64,000 nt of DNA from a virus, in the IMG/VR virus record IMGVR_UViG_3300035698_007281, positions 1 through 64,000 of that record, one strand, 5' to 3'. The notes beneath the pieces were generated by a model that saw only the letters and a program-made list of their open reading frames with translations, did not search any database and was not told where the DNA came from. Shown in pieces: positions 47,775-55,634 of the stretch. Position numbers and translations under genes: made by a program. Numbering within the stretch: position 1 is the stretch's first letter; every line of letters begins with the position of its first letter.

Positions 47775-48206
47775 ATGGCCTCATCGTCTGTCACCAAGTC
47801 GTTCGTGATGAATTTCATTCACCGCCTATTGTCGTCCGGTTTTACCGATCCGGAACGGATACTCCACGGGCACACCGCCGAGGTGGAGATCACTTTCACT
47901 GGCCGTTTGCAGGCCGGGCGTGTCGTGGGTGATGAAGACGTGGGGGAACTTATAAATCCGATTATGGAGGGTTTGAAGAACATCACGATTTTGAATGGTA
48001 CGGCGGATCAGGATCTCATCACCAACTTGGTCAAAATCGCTACCGTCCAGATGTTCTCGTTCGATGGAGAACCAACCCCCTGTAATATCGCCGCCGAGAT
48101 CGGGGCGGTCCTCAACCGGGTCTCGAAGACTGGGTCCCGTTCGTGGGCCGTGTCGAATGTCACGCTCTGGATCGAGGAAGAGATGTTTTCTTGGGATGTT
48201 GGGTAG
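47775..48206 (+). CDS. QueD/6-pyruvoyltetrahydropterin synthase-like protein
   Basis: 143 residues. MNFIHRLLSS (His16) followed by ERILHGHTAEVEITFTG (His31, His33) reproduces the three zinc-ligand His of the QueD/PTPS family, and RVVGDEDVGELINPIM fits the following V-x-D-x-x-x-L helix. The catalytic Cys usually just before the HGH motif is absent (DPERILHGH). It could act in 7-deazaguanine synthesis for DNA modification, as in other phages, but no other gene of that pathway is in the window. Confidence 0.5.
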   Translation: MASSSVTKSFVMNFIHRLLSSGFTDPERILHGHTAEVEITFTGRLQAGRVVGDEDVGELINPIMEGLKNITILNGTADQDLITNLVKIATVQMFSFDGEPTPCNIAAEIGAVLNRVSKTGSRSWAVSNVTLWIEEEMFSWDVG

Positions 48207-48250
48207 GCCCCTGGCCCGCCCGCTATACTGAACCACAAGGAGATTTACCG

Positions 48251-49294
48251 ATGAATAGACAAACTCTCGTTGACGCCATGGCCCAGGTGTTCCCCGCTGT
48301 GGCGTCCAACCCGACCGCCGAGGAGTGCGTTGACTTCCTCTTCACCGGCAACAAGATACGGGCCAGTGACGGCCAGATCCTGATCGAGGCCACTCTACCT
48401 GAGGACGCCGGTCTGGGGTGTCGTGTTCCGGCCGACGGGTTCTTCAAGTACATCCGGGCCATCCATGACGAGGAGATCAAATTCGACCTCGACGAGACGA
48501 CCCTTACGGTCAAGGCCGGGCGGAAGAAGTACAAGACCTCCGTGGCCATGGATCCGAAACAACTCTCGAAGCTGACCCTCGAAAACATCGATTGGAAGCC
48601 GGTCCCCGCTGGCCTGATCGAGGGGATCCGCCGGGTTCGGTTCGCCGCCGCCAAGACCACCTCCCAAGGTGCGCTTTGTGGGGTGCGTGTCGAGGACAAC
48701 CACGTCATGGCCGCGAACGCTTTCCGGATCGCGGTCTTCACGATGGACGATGCCGTGATGGAGGACGGTGGATTCAACGTGACCCAGGAACTCGCCTCCC
48801 AGTTGGTTCGGTATGAGTGTGAGATCACCGAGTGGGCCTGGAAGTCCGGGGTGTTGTACTTCCGAACACCGACCCTGGTCATCGCCGCCCTGGCCCTCTT
48901 CGGGCAGTACCCCGACGTGATGAAGTGGGTCGAGGACACCGAGGATCTCTCCATCGAGGTCAACCTCCCCGAGGAGACCCGTGAGTCCCTCCGGCGACTC
49001 CAGGCCCTCCAGAAGGAAGAGGCGACCTTGGACCAGGAGGTGTTGGTCTCGTTCGCCGAGGGCGAGATGACCCTGACCTCCGAAGGCCGCGACGGATCCT
49101 ACCGCGTGGACGAGAAGTTCGATGTCCCGGCCGAGGTCGCCCCCATGAAGTTCAAGATCCATCCGGGGTTCTTCTCCGACATCCTCGGCGAGTCCCAGGT
49201 TGTCAAGGTTGTCAAGGTGGCTGAGAACGGCCAGTTCGCCCGGTTCGAGTCCGAAGGGTTTGTGTACCTTTCGGCCACCGAACGTGTGGGATGA
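48251..49294 (+). CDS. DNA polymerase sliding clamp (DnaN-like)
   Basis: 347 residues from ATG 48251 (CAAGGAG upstream, TATACT -10 at 48224-48229). PADGFFKYIRAIHDEEIKFD, TLTVKAGRKKYKT, HVMAANAFRIAVFTMDD and FKIHPGFFSDILGESQVVKV follow the repeated domain pattern of bacterial beta clamps. Length fits three domains. It would tether the split polymerase and be loaded by the clamp loader at 35789-36721. Followed by a strong terminator. Confidence 0.7.
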   Translation: MNRQTLVDAMAQVFPAVASNPTAEECVDFLFTGNKIRASDGQILIEATLPEDAGLGCRVPADGFFKYIRAIHDEEIKFDLDETTLTVKAGRKKYKTSVAMDPKQLSKLTLENIDWKPVPAGLIEGIRRVRFAAAKTTSQGALCGVRVEDNHVMAANAFRIAVFTMDDAVMEDGGFNVTQELASQLVRYECEITEWAWKSGVLYFRTPTLVIAALALFGQYPDVMKWVEDTEDLSIEVNLPEETRESLRRLQALQKEEATLDQEVLVSFAEGEMTLTSEGRDGSYRVDEKFDVPAEVAPMKFKIHPGFFSDILGESQVVKVVKVAENGQFARFESEGFVYLSATERVG

Positions 49295-49342
49295 TCGCTA
49301 CAATGTCTTGGTTGTCGTTTCGTGTGTTGTGTCTCCTCGTGG

Positions 49343-49380
49343 ACCCCGGTCCGGTGACCCTAATCACCGGGCCGGGGTTT
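49343..49380 (+). terminator. Intrinsic terminator after the clamp gene
   Basis: CCCCGGTCCGGTGA pairs with TCACCGGGCCGGGG (one mismatch in 14 bp) around CCCTAA, followed by TTT and GGATAAAC. The T-run is short, but stem strength and position between genes support it. It would set apart the polymerase genes downstream unless read through. Confidence 0.7.
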
Positions 49381-49389
49381 GGATAAACA

Positions 49390-50628
49390 ATGGGAATTAA
49401 AAACTCATTCTTCTTCACGCCGGAAGAACTGTCGAAGACGGTCATCAAGAAGGCCGCCCGCCGGACCCCCACTCGTGGGTGTCAGGATTGTGGCCTGGAT
49501 CGCCTGTGTCGATCCGGTAGGATGGATCCCGCCGGTGGTGGTGACTTGGGGATCGCGGTGGTCATGGGATTCCCAGGCGATGAGGAGGGCCGTATCGACC
49601 GGCCGATGGTGGGCCGCCAGGGCGCTTTCCTCCGGAAGCATTTCCGGAAGGTGGGGATCAGCCTGGATGACGACTGCCTGAAGGTCCACGTCCTCCAGTG
49701 CCGGACCCCGAAGGACCGGCTTCCGGAGGGGGAGGAGTTGATGTGTTGCCGGTCGAGAGTGACCAAACAACTCCGTGAGTTCAAACCGGATCTGATCTTC
49801 GCCTTCGGGACTCCTGCCATCTCCGAGATCCTGAGGGACGCCCCCTTCAGCGCCAACGCCTCCAACATGCACGGCCGGGTCGTCCCGTCCCACCTGTGGG
49901 GGTGTCCGGTGGTGTGTGGGTTTGCCCCCTCGTTTTACCTGTCCGAGAGGCAACGGGGAGAGAAGACCGGGAAGTTCGACGCCCGGATGACCGAGGCCAT
50001 GAGGTTGGGCCTGACCGCCCTCGCCGGTCCTCCCCTGGTGGATACACGCCTCGACCCTGTCGGGTTCGAGATGGTCGAAGACTTGGCCGGGGTGGAGCGC
50101 CTCCTGAACCGCCTGACCGCCGAGAAGAAGCCCACGGCCTTCGACTGGGAGACAAACGGCCTCGACTCATTTCAACCTGATGCCAAACTCCTCCTGGCCT
50201 CCCTGGCCAACGTTGAGGAGACCGCCTGGGTGATCCCCCTGGAACACCGCCAAGCGCGATGGTCCCCCGAGGATCTGGTCCAGGTTAAGGAGTACCTGAA
50301 AAACTGGTTGGCCGGGCCGACGCCGAAGATCATACAGAATTGGCAATTTGAGGAGGTGTGGTCTGTCGTCAAACTGGGGACGACCATCAAGAACGTGGTG
50401 GCCGATACGATGGTCCGCGCCCACATCCTGGACAACCGATCTGGTGTGACCAAACAGGAGTTCATGGAGTTTGTCCGGTACGGGGAATCAGGACACAAAG
50501 GATCCGTGGATCGGGCCGCCCTACACCACGAGTACCTCGACACGGTGGCCCGATATGGTGCGCTTGACGTGAGGTACGACCTCCGGATATATTACGATCA
50601 ACTCGCCGAACTACCTATGGAGTTTTGA
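49390..50628 (+). CDS. Uracil-DNA glycosylase-like domain fused to 3'-5' exonuclease (N-terminal half of split family A polymerase)
   Basis: 412 residues. Residues about 25-200 match family 4-type UDG: CQDCGLDRLC, VVMGFPGDEEGRIDRPMVGR, VHVLQCRTPKDRLPEGEELM with CC, and KPDLIFAFGTPAI; the Cys set suggests an Fe-S cluster. Residues 240-412 carry DnaQ-type exonuclease motifs of PolA: FDWETNGLDSF (Exo I), QNWQFEEVW (Exo II), YGALDVRYDLRIYY (Exo III). SPO1-type phages have a UDG domain on the polymerase itself. Here the chain stops at ELPMEF, exactly where the polymerase domain should begin; that domain is at 52910-54274. Confidence 0.8.
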   Translation: MGIKNSFFFTPEELSKTVIKKAARRTPTRGCQDCGLDRLCRSGRMDPAGGGDLGIAVVMGFPGDEEGRIDRPMVGRQGAFLRKHFRKVGISLDDDCLKVHVLQCRTPKDRLPEGEELMCCRSRVTKQLREFKPDLIFAFGTPAISEILRDAPFSANASNMHGRVVPSHLWGCPVVCGFAPSFYLSERQRGEKTGKFDARMTEAMRLGLTALAGPPLVDTRLDPVGFEMVEDLAGVERLLNRLTAEKKPTAFDWETNGLDSFQPDAKLLLASLANVEETAWVIPLEHRQARWSPEDLVQVKEYLKNWLAGPTPKIIQNWQFEEVWSVVKLGTTIKNVVADTMVRAHILDNRSGVTKQEFMEFVRYGESGHKGSVDRAALHHEYLDTVARYGALDVRYDLRIYYDQLAELPMEF

Positions 50629-50630
50629 TA

Positions 50631-52910
50631 ATGCCTATTCTTGTTGGTGATTGCATCGAAGTCCTCGCTACCCTACCCTCCGGCCACTTCCACACCTGCA
50701 TCACGTCCCCGCCCTACTGGGGCCTGCGTGACTACGGAACGGCTGAGTGGGAGGGCGGGGACGCGGAGTGCGATCACAGAAGCCCGGCGCAGGAGGCGAG
50801 TGACCGAACAGCCCTCAGAGTGATGCGGCTATGCCCCAAGTGCGGCGCTCGCAAAACCGACAAGCAACTCGGCCTCGAACCCACCCCCGCCGAGTACGTC
50901 GCCAAGATGGTCGCCGTGTTCCGCGAGGTCCGGCGCGTGCTGCGGGACGACGCAAGTCTTTGGCTTAACCTTGGCTCATCTTACGCTTCTGGTGATATAC
51001 ATCCCAGCCAGTCTCCCCTGCTTCGGCGTGCTTCTGCATGTGACACCGATGGCACAGCACGGCAAGGTTCTCAATGCGATTGTCTCGCCGGTCACGGTTC
51101 CGATGATGAACATCCAACCGGGACTCAGACCCGTCGTGACTGCAACACTCGCACCGACCAACCTTCTCCGCGAGAGCATTCAGGCCCCGCTTCGTCAAGC
51201 CGCGATTCGGCTGCGTCGAGTGAAAGCGAGCCACCTGCTCCCGCTTCTCTTGACGGCGTTCCTTCGTCCACCATGCGGCAATCTTCTTGCCAACCTTCGG
51301 ACGCTTCCGACCTCGGAGCCAAGGCTTTGGCTTCCCGGCTGTCGCCTCAGACATCTTGCGGCAACAATCCTTGGTCCGCTCATATGGGCGACTGCACGCC
51401 CGGCACGTCTTCGATGTCGCCGCCATTGGCTGTCCGCACTCAGGGCAAGGAATCTTTCTTCTCGGCATGTGGTCGCTCCGACTGTCAAGGAATAGGACGG
51501 TGTGGCTTCTGTTGGTGTAGTTTAGCAATCCCATCCCTTGCAGTCAAGCAAAAAGACTTGGTTCCGATACCGTGGCTGGTCGCCCTTGCCCTCCAGGCAG
51601 ACGGCTGGTATCTCCGCCAGGAAATCATCTGGTCGAAGCCCAACCCCATGCCGGAGTCCGTCACCGACCGCTGCACCAAGGCACACGAGAGCATCTTCCT
51701 GCTCACGAAGAAGCCAAGGTACTACTACGACCAGGACGCGATTCGGGAGCCACACCAGGACGCACATCGGGAAGCCAACCGCCCGACTCGGCGAGCCAAC
51801 TTGAAAAAGGCCGTTGCTGATGGATGCCCTACATACCACACCGAAGATCACCAGCCGTCCATGGATCTCCCTATGGCCGGGCACGCCAATGGCCGCAACA
51901 AACGCTCCGTCTGGACCGTCAGCACCAGGCCGTTCAGCGGATGGTCTGAAACCTACCATCTGGCCCGTGTGGAACCGGGTGACGCTTCCGGTGGCACGAA
52001 TCGCATAGAGTCTCCAGGTTGCCCAGTGCATGATCGTCAGGATCGTCAAGATGGTGGACGTTCAGGCGATCATCCGACCCACACTGGCAGCAGTGGAACT
52101 GATCCCGTTCAAGAGCAGCCTGCCGCGCCGTCGAGTGCTTCCACGCCCCGCGCGAGTTTGCATCCTCCCGATGATTCGGGTTCGCAGGCCCCTGGCAGTT
52201 CTCAGCCTGCCAAGCCCCGTAGCAATCGAACCCGCAAAACGGGCCACGCTCCTGCGACCACTTCGCCATGTACGCCTTCCGGTGAAACACCTGGCCGCAC
52301 TGACGGCACGTCAGGGTCACCCGATCCCGCTGGGCCTGGTGAGAGCACGCCCGAGAGCAGAACTTGGCCGGATGAGATGGCCGCTGATTCACTGGATCAA
52401 ACGCCGCACCACACTGTTCGCAAGTCGTCATTGCCAATATCTCCTAAATGCACCTGTGTATTCTACCACAAGATAACCAAGAAAACAAGCCACTTCGCCA
52501 CCTTCCCGCCCAAACTCATCGAGCCCTGCGTACTCGCCGGAACCTCCGCCAAGGGATGCTGCCCGGAATGCGGGGCGCCGTGGGAGAGAGTGGTAGAACG
52601 CAAGGCCATGGTCATCGACCGCAGCTCTCGCACGCACAGCAGGGGCCAGACCAGGAGCAGCGGAACGATGGTCGAGCCCCCGAGCAGCACCACGACCGGC
52701 TGGGAACCCGCCTGCCAGCACGACCAGCCACCCGAACCCTGCCGCGTCCTAGACCCCTTCGGCGGGGCAGGAACCACCGGCATGGTCGCCGCGCAGCACG
52801 GGAGGGACTACACCCTAATCGAACTCAACCCGGAGTACGCCGCCATTGCCGAGGACCGGGTTGGCAAGGCCGAGTGGTCCTATGAGAAACGAAGGAAGAG
52901 GTTTTTTTGA
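50631..52910 (+). CDS. DNA methyltransferase (class beta, N4C/N6A type) with two in-frame insertions
   Basis: 759 residues. TSPPYWGLRDYG (motif IV, residue 25), KDLVPIPWLVALALQADGWY, GRNKRSVWTVSTRPFSGW, HFATFPPKLIEPCVLAGT and DPFGGAGTTGMVAAQ (motif I, about 708) give the permuted class beta order. Two stretches, about 118-304 and 441-619, break the family at variable loops. They are Ser/Pro/Arg-rich with no family similarity, because each is the antisense of an HNH endonuclease gene. Lengths keep the frame open. Overlaps the polymerase start as TGATG. Whether the inserted segments are translated, or the enzyme is active, is unknown. Confidence 0.8.
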   Translation: MPILVGDCIEVLATLPSGHFHTCITSPPYWGLRDYGTAEWEGGDAECDHRSPAQEASDRTALRVMRLCPKCGARKTDKQLGLEPTPAEYVAKMVAVFREVRRVLRDDASLWLNLGSSYASGDIHPSQSPLLRRASACDTDGTARQGSQCDCLAGHGSDDEHPTGTQTRRDCNTRTDQPSPREHSGPASSSRDSAASSESEPPAPASLDGVPSSTMRQSSCQPSDASDLGAKALASRLSPQTSCGNNPWSAHMGDCTPGTSSMSPPLAVRTQGKESFFSACGRSDCQGIGRCGFCWCSLAIPSLAVKQKDLVPIPWLVALALQADGWYLRQEIIWSKPNPMPESVTDRCTKAHESIFLLTKKPRYYYDQDAIREPHQDAHREANRPTRRANLKKAVADGCPTYHTEDHQPSMDLPMAGHANGRNKRSVWTVSTRPFSGWSETYHLARVEPGDASGGTNRIESPGCPVHDRQDRQDGGRSGDHPTHTGSSGTDPVQEQPAAPSSASTPRASLHPPDDSGSQAPGSSQPAKPRSNRTRKTGHAPATTSPCTPSGETPGRTDGTSGSPDPAGPGESTPESRTWPDEMAADSLDQTPHHTVRKSSLPISPKCTCVFYHKITKKTSHFATFPPKLIEPCVLAGTSAKGCCPECGAPWERVVERKAMVIDRSSRTHSRGQTRSSGTMVEPPSSTTTGWEPACQHDQPPEPCRVLDPFGGAGTTGMVAAQHGRDYTLIELNPEYAAIAEDRVGKAEWSYEKRRKRFF
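50965..51468 (-). CDS. HNH endonuclease 1, antisense inside the methyltransferase gene
   Basis: 167 residues. Zinc knuckle KIPCPECGQPMAATSKTCRA at the N-terminus, a basic DNA-binding middle (KPWLRGRKRPKVGKKIAAWW) and an HNH core CECC, LDVHHRNRDRRDNRIENLAV, LCHRCHMQKH. ATG 51468 has GGAG seven bases upstream and its own promoter at 51519-51547. The last codons read over the conserved LNLGSSYA codons of the methyltransferase. Typical of free-standing homing endonucleases. Confidence 0.85.
   Translation of the reverse strand: MPRRKIPCPECGQPMAATSKTCRACSRPYERTKDCCRKMSEATAGKPKPWLRGRKRPKVGKKIAAWWTKERRQEKREQVARFHSTQPNRGLTKRGLNALAEKVGRCECCSHDGSESRLDVHHRNRDRRDNRIENLAVLCHRCHMQKHAEAGETGWDVYHQKRKMSQG
51519..51547 (-). 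promoter_or_regulatory. Antisense sigma70 promoter of HNH gene 1
   Basis: TTGACT (51547-51542), 17-bp spacer, TAAACT (51524-51519) on the minus strand, within the inserted segment. Transcript would start about 45 bases before ATG 51468. Confidence 0.6.
51934..52431 (-). CDS. HNH endonuclease 2, antisense inside the methyltransferase gene
   Basis: 165 residues. Three zinc knuckles (TTCEQCGAAF, LTCRQCGQVF, FCGFDCYGAW) and an HNH core CCQCGSDDRLNVHHLDDPDD followed by LETLCDSCHRKRH. ATG 52431 has AGGAG nine bases upstream and a promoter at 52461-52489. The final codons overlap the methyltransferase FSGWSE codons. It is not a close copy of HNH 1, so two separate insertions are likely. Confidence 0.85.
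   Translation of the reverse strand: MTTCEQCGAAFDPVNQRPSHPAKFCSRACSHQAQRDRVTLTCRQCGQVFHRKAYMAKWSQERGPFCGFDCYGAWQAENCQGPANPNHREDANSRGAWKHSTARQAALERDQFHCCQCGSDDRLNVHHLDDPDDHALGNLETLCDSCHRKRHPVPHGPDGRFQTIR
52461..52489 (-). promoter_or_regulatory. Antisense sigma70 promoter of HNH gene 2
   Basis: TTGTTT (52489-52484), 17-bp spacer, TAGAAT (52466-52461) on the minus strand, in an AT-rich patch at the edge of the second inserted segment. Confidence 0.6.
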
Positions 52911-54274
52911 TGTCCAGTAAAGGCCTCGACATGATGGACGCGGACGCCCTCTTCCATGAGGCCATTCCGGTTTTTGCCCAGATGAAGATCCGGGGTGTCC
53001 AACTGAACCTCGGCAAACTGAACGAACTGGACGCCGACGTTCTCGATGAACTTGATGAGGTTCGCCGTGCGATGTCCGGCCCTGAGGCCAAACGGTTCCT
53101 GAAGAAGTACGGCCGGGACTTCGACTCCGGCAAGGACGCCGACAAGCGGAAACTCTTCCTCGGCCTCTTGGGGTTGAAGGCCTTCCGAACTACAAACGAG
53201 AAGGGGAACATCGATACACCGGGCGACTGTTCAGTTGACGCTGAATCGATCCGCCATCTGATGACCCAGGTCAGTGAGAACTCGTCAACCTACCGACTCC
53301 TGGAGGCTTGCATCGACGAGGCCCACCTGATCAAGTTGAGGGGGTACGTTAAGAACTTCCGGAAGATGGCCGACCCAAACGGTCGCCTTCATCCATCGTT
53401 TCTCCTCCATATCGTGTCGTCCTTCAGATCCTCCAGCGCTGATCCCAACTGGCAGAACATCCCGGTGAGGAACCCGGTACTGGCCAGGATCCGCCGGACC
53501 ATCGTTCCGACCTACGACTACTTCATGGAGATGGATTTCTCCGGGGCCGAGGTGCGTGGGTATGGTGTCCACACACTTGACGCCACACTGATCGACAACA
53601 TCCGAAACAAGGTTGACTTCCACCGCAAGTATGCCGGGCTTTTGTACGAGAAGCCTGAGGATGAGATCACTGGGGAGGAGCGATTTCAAGGGAAGAATCA
53701 ATTCATCTTCCCGGAGTTTTATGGGTCGTACCATAAGTCCATTGCCAAGAAGAATCCCCAGTGGAGGGCGAGGGCCGTCGAGAAGGCCGAGAAGATTTTG
53801 TGGGATGACATGCCCGACGTTAAGCGTTGGCAGGAGGACACGGCCGAGGATTACTACAAGGACGGTTACATCGACTACCTCACCGGCTTCCGGATCAAGT
53901 ATGGGAAGCGCGGGTTCCTGACCTTCAACCAGATCTGTAACCTCCCCAACCAGGGGTTCGCCTTCCACCGCCTCCTTCGGATCCTGATCAATGTTGAGAA
54001 TGAGATGAGACGCCGGAACATGAAGTCCTGGATCTGTGGCCAGATCCATGACTCGGTTGTGGTTGACGTTGTCAAGGAAGAGGCCCACGATCTGATGGCG
54101 ATCTTCGAGACCCACGTCCGGAAACCGTGTTGGGGTTTCGACGATGTGGTCCCGTGGGAGGCGGAATACAAACTGGGGAAGAACTTCGTTGATTCGATAG
54201 AGGTGGAGACTGGTGTGGATCTCGATGATCTGGATCTGCGCCTCATAGAGAAGATGGGAAAGGCCCTATCATGA
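52910..54274 (+). CDS. Family A DNA polymerase, polymerase domain only (C-terminal half of split polymerase)
   Basis: 454 residues. Begins in the connector helix (ALFHEAIPVFAQMKIRGVQL). Carries motif A MEMDFSGAEVRGYG, a motif B-type region around FQGKNQFIFPEFYGS, and motif C ICGQIHDSVVVDV, with DPNWQNIPVRN before motif A. These are the palm/fingers elements of PolA enzymes. No exonuclease domain is present; it is encoded upstream with a UDG domain at 49390-50628. ATG 52910 overlaps the methyltransferase stop (TGATG). Confidence 0.9.
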   Translation: MSSKGLDMMDADALFHEAIPVFAQMKIRGVQLNLGKLNELDADVLDELDEVRRAMSGPEAKRFLKKYGRDFDSGKDADKRKLFLGLLGLKAFRTTNEKGNIDTPGDCSVDAESIRHLMTQVSENSSTYRLLEACIDEAHLIKLRGYVKNFRKMADPNGRLHPSFLLHIVSSFRSSSADPNWQNIPVRNPVLARIRRTIVPTYDYFMEMDFSGAEVRGYGVHTLDATLIDNIRNKVDFHRKYAGLLYEKPEDEITGEERFQGKNQFIFPEFYGSYHKSIAKKNPQWRARAVEKAEKILWDDMPDVKRWQEDTAEDYYKDGYIDYLTGFRIKYGKRGFLTFNQICNLPNQGFAFHRLLRILINVENEMRRRNMKSWICGQIHDSVVVDVVKEEAHDLMAIFETHVRKPCWGFDDVVPWEAEYKLGKNFVDSIEVETGVDLDDLDLRLIEKMGKALS

Positions 54275-54528
54275 AATGCCCCTACTGTGGATCCCATGAT
54301 GCCGTGTGGATGTACCGAGAATGTTCAATCGGGTTCGTCCCTGAGATCCCCGATCCCCACTTCCACTACACCTGTCCTGATTGTGGTGGGAACTGGGCCA
54401 CGCCTCTGTTCCCGAGGCCGGGTGAGGAGAAAACCAACCGGCTTCAAACCGCCCTTAAGATCGTGGTGGTGGCCACGGTTGCCTTGGCGACGCTTGGTGT
54501 GGCCGCTATCCTCGGCGGGAGGTTCTGA
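54271..54528 (+). CDS. Zinc-ribbon protein with C-terminal membrane helix
   Basis: 85 residues. MKCPYCGSHDAVWMY and YTCPDCGGNW form a zinc ribbon. VVVATVALATLGVAAILGG near the end is a single membrane segment. ATG 54271 overlaps the polymerase stop (ATGA) and its stop overlaps the next ATG (TGATG). Function unknown. Confidence 0.65.
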   Translation: MKCPYCGSHDAVWMYRECSIGFVPEIPDPHFHYTCPDCGGNWATPLFPRPGEEKTNRLQTALKIVVVATVALATLGVAAILGGRF

Positions 54529-54701
54529 TGGAGTACCCAACATGCCCTGATTGTGGGTTTGAGGACCAGGACTGGTGGGACGGCCTCGGCAACAAGGGCG
54601 ACGGTGATTCCTGGAAATACGACTGTCCTGGGTGTGGGAATAGGTTGAAGGTCACCCTGTCACTATCCCCTGAGTTTGATACTGTACTTGTCGAAGGATG
54701 A
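54528..54701 (+). CDS. Small zinc-ribbon protein
   Basis: 57 residues. TCPDCGFEDQDWWDGLGNKG then YDCPGCGNRLKVTLSL gives two CxxC knuckles. Coupled to the preceding gene by TGATG. Acidic tail. Unknown role. Confidence 0.6.
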   Translation: MEYPTCPDCGFEDQDWWDGLGNKGDGDSWKYDCPGCGNRLKVTLSLSPEFDTVLVEG

Positions 54702-54708
54702 TTGAAAC

Positions 54709-55551
54709 ATGAGATACGCCGTCTGTATTCCAACGTGTGGCCGGACCGAGGTTCTTGAACGGACCCTCACCGCCGTCCTGGCCCAGAGGCCCGCCCCCGG
54801 TGCTGTGTGGTTGGTGGACAACAATGAGGATCCCACCTACCTGGACGCCATCCAACTCCCCGCCGGTGTGGGGAAGACCTCGGTGAGAAGTGGTGTCCCC
54901 CAATCAGATCCGGCCGGTTCAAATTGCGGTCTCCAACTTGCCGCCCAGTTCGGGTACGAGTACCTGATCAAATGGGATGACGACCTGATCCCCCTCCCTG
55001 GTTGTTTCAAGGCCCTGGTGGCCCCTCTGGAGTCCTACGACTCCGTGGTCGCCGTTGGAGGCCTTTACCCCTCTCCGGAGAACCAAGGGCGATTGTCGGC
55101 CCTTGTGGATGGCCAACTGAAGATCCCCGACGAACGGCCCAACCACCTCCAGTTCTTTCCCTGGGAGGGTAGACGCCGAAGGTTCGTCGTCCACCACCTC
55201 TACTCGTCCTTCGCCTACCGGGTGTCGAGGGCGCTCCTGGTGGGTGGTTTCTGTGAGGACTACTCCCTGGTGGCCCACCGCCACGAGACCGACTTCACGA
55301 TGCGCCTGGACGCTGTGGGCGACCTGATGGTCGATACCAATGCCACAGCCATCCACCTCGTTGAAGCCGGAGGGACGAGGAGGTTCTCTCAGATGGAGCG
55401 CCATGGGATGGTGAACCTGGACGAGGAGATCTTCCGCCGCCGGATGGTGAGGATGGATCTCCTGTGGAACCTGGACATTGAGACGGTCAACGCCGCCCCC
55501 TCCGACCCGAGGCACATGGTGGCCGTGGGTGGTATAGGCCCTTGCCGGTGA
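54709..55551 (+). CDS. Glycosyltransferase, GT2 family
   Basis: 280 residues. MRYAVCIPTCGRTEVLERTL is the GT2 nucleotide-sugar strand-helix; GSNCGLQLAAQFGYEYLIKW then DDDLIPL carries the metal-binding acidic cluster; LVGGFCEDYSLVAHRHETDF has the ED-type catalytic region. Cytosolic, no membrane helix. Free-standing in a replication/polymerase region, so it may glycosylate DNA, a surface sugar or a protein; undetermined. Confidence 0.75.
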   Translation: MRYAVCIPTCGRTEVLERTLTAVLAQRPAPGAVWLVDNNEDPTYLDAIQLPAGVGKTSVRSGVPQSDPAGSNCGLQLAAQFGYEYLIKWDDDLIPLPGCFKALVAPLESYDSVVAVGGLYPSPENQGRLSALVDGQLKIPDERPNHLQFFPWEGRRRRFVVHHLYSSFAYRVSRALLVGGFCEDYSLVAHRHETDFTMRLDAVGDLMVDTNATAIHLVEAGGTRRFSQMERHGMVNLDEEIFRRRMVRMDLLWNLDIETVNAAPSDPRHMVAVGGIGPCR

Positions 55552-55634
55552 AAGTCTGAGGTGAACCTCCTGGGGTTTCGCTATACTGTGGCGTGGCCGG
55601 GATGATCTGGCCGGTACTTGTAAGGGATCTCTTG

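Noticed and set aside
50965-52490. Group I or II introns in the methyltransferase gene
   Set aside because: Outside the HNH genes each inserted segment has only about 50-70 bases, too little for a ribozyme core, and the host frame is open throughout. Excision was not proved impossible, but an intron is not supported.
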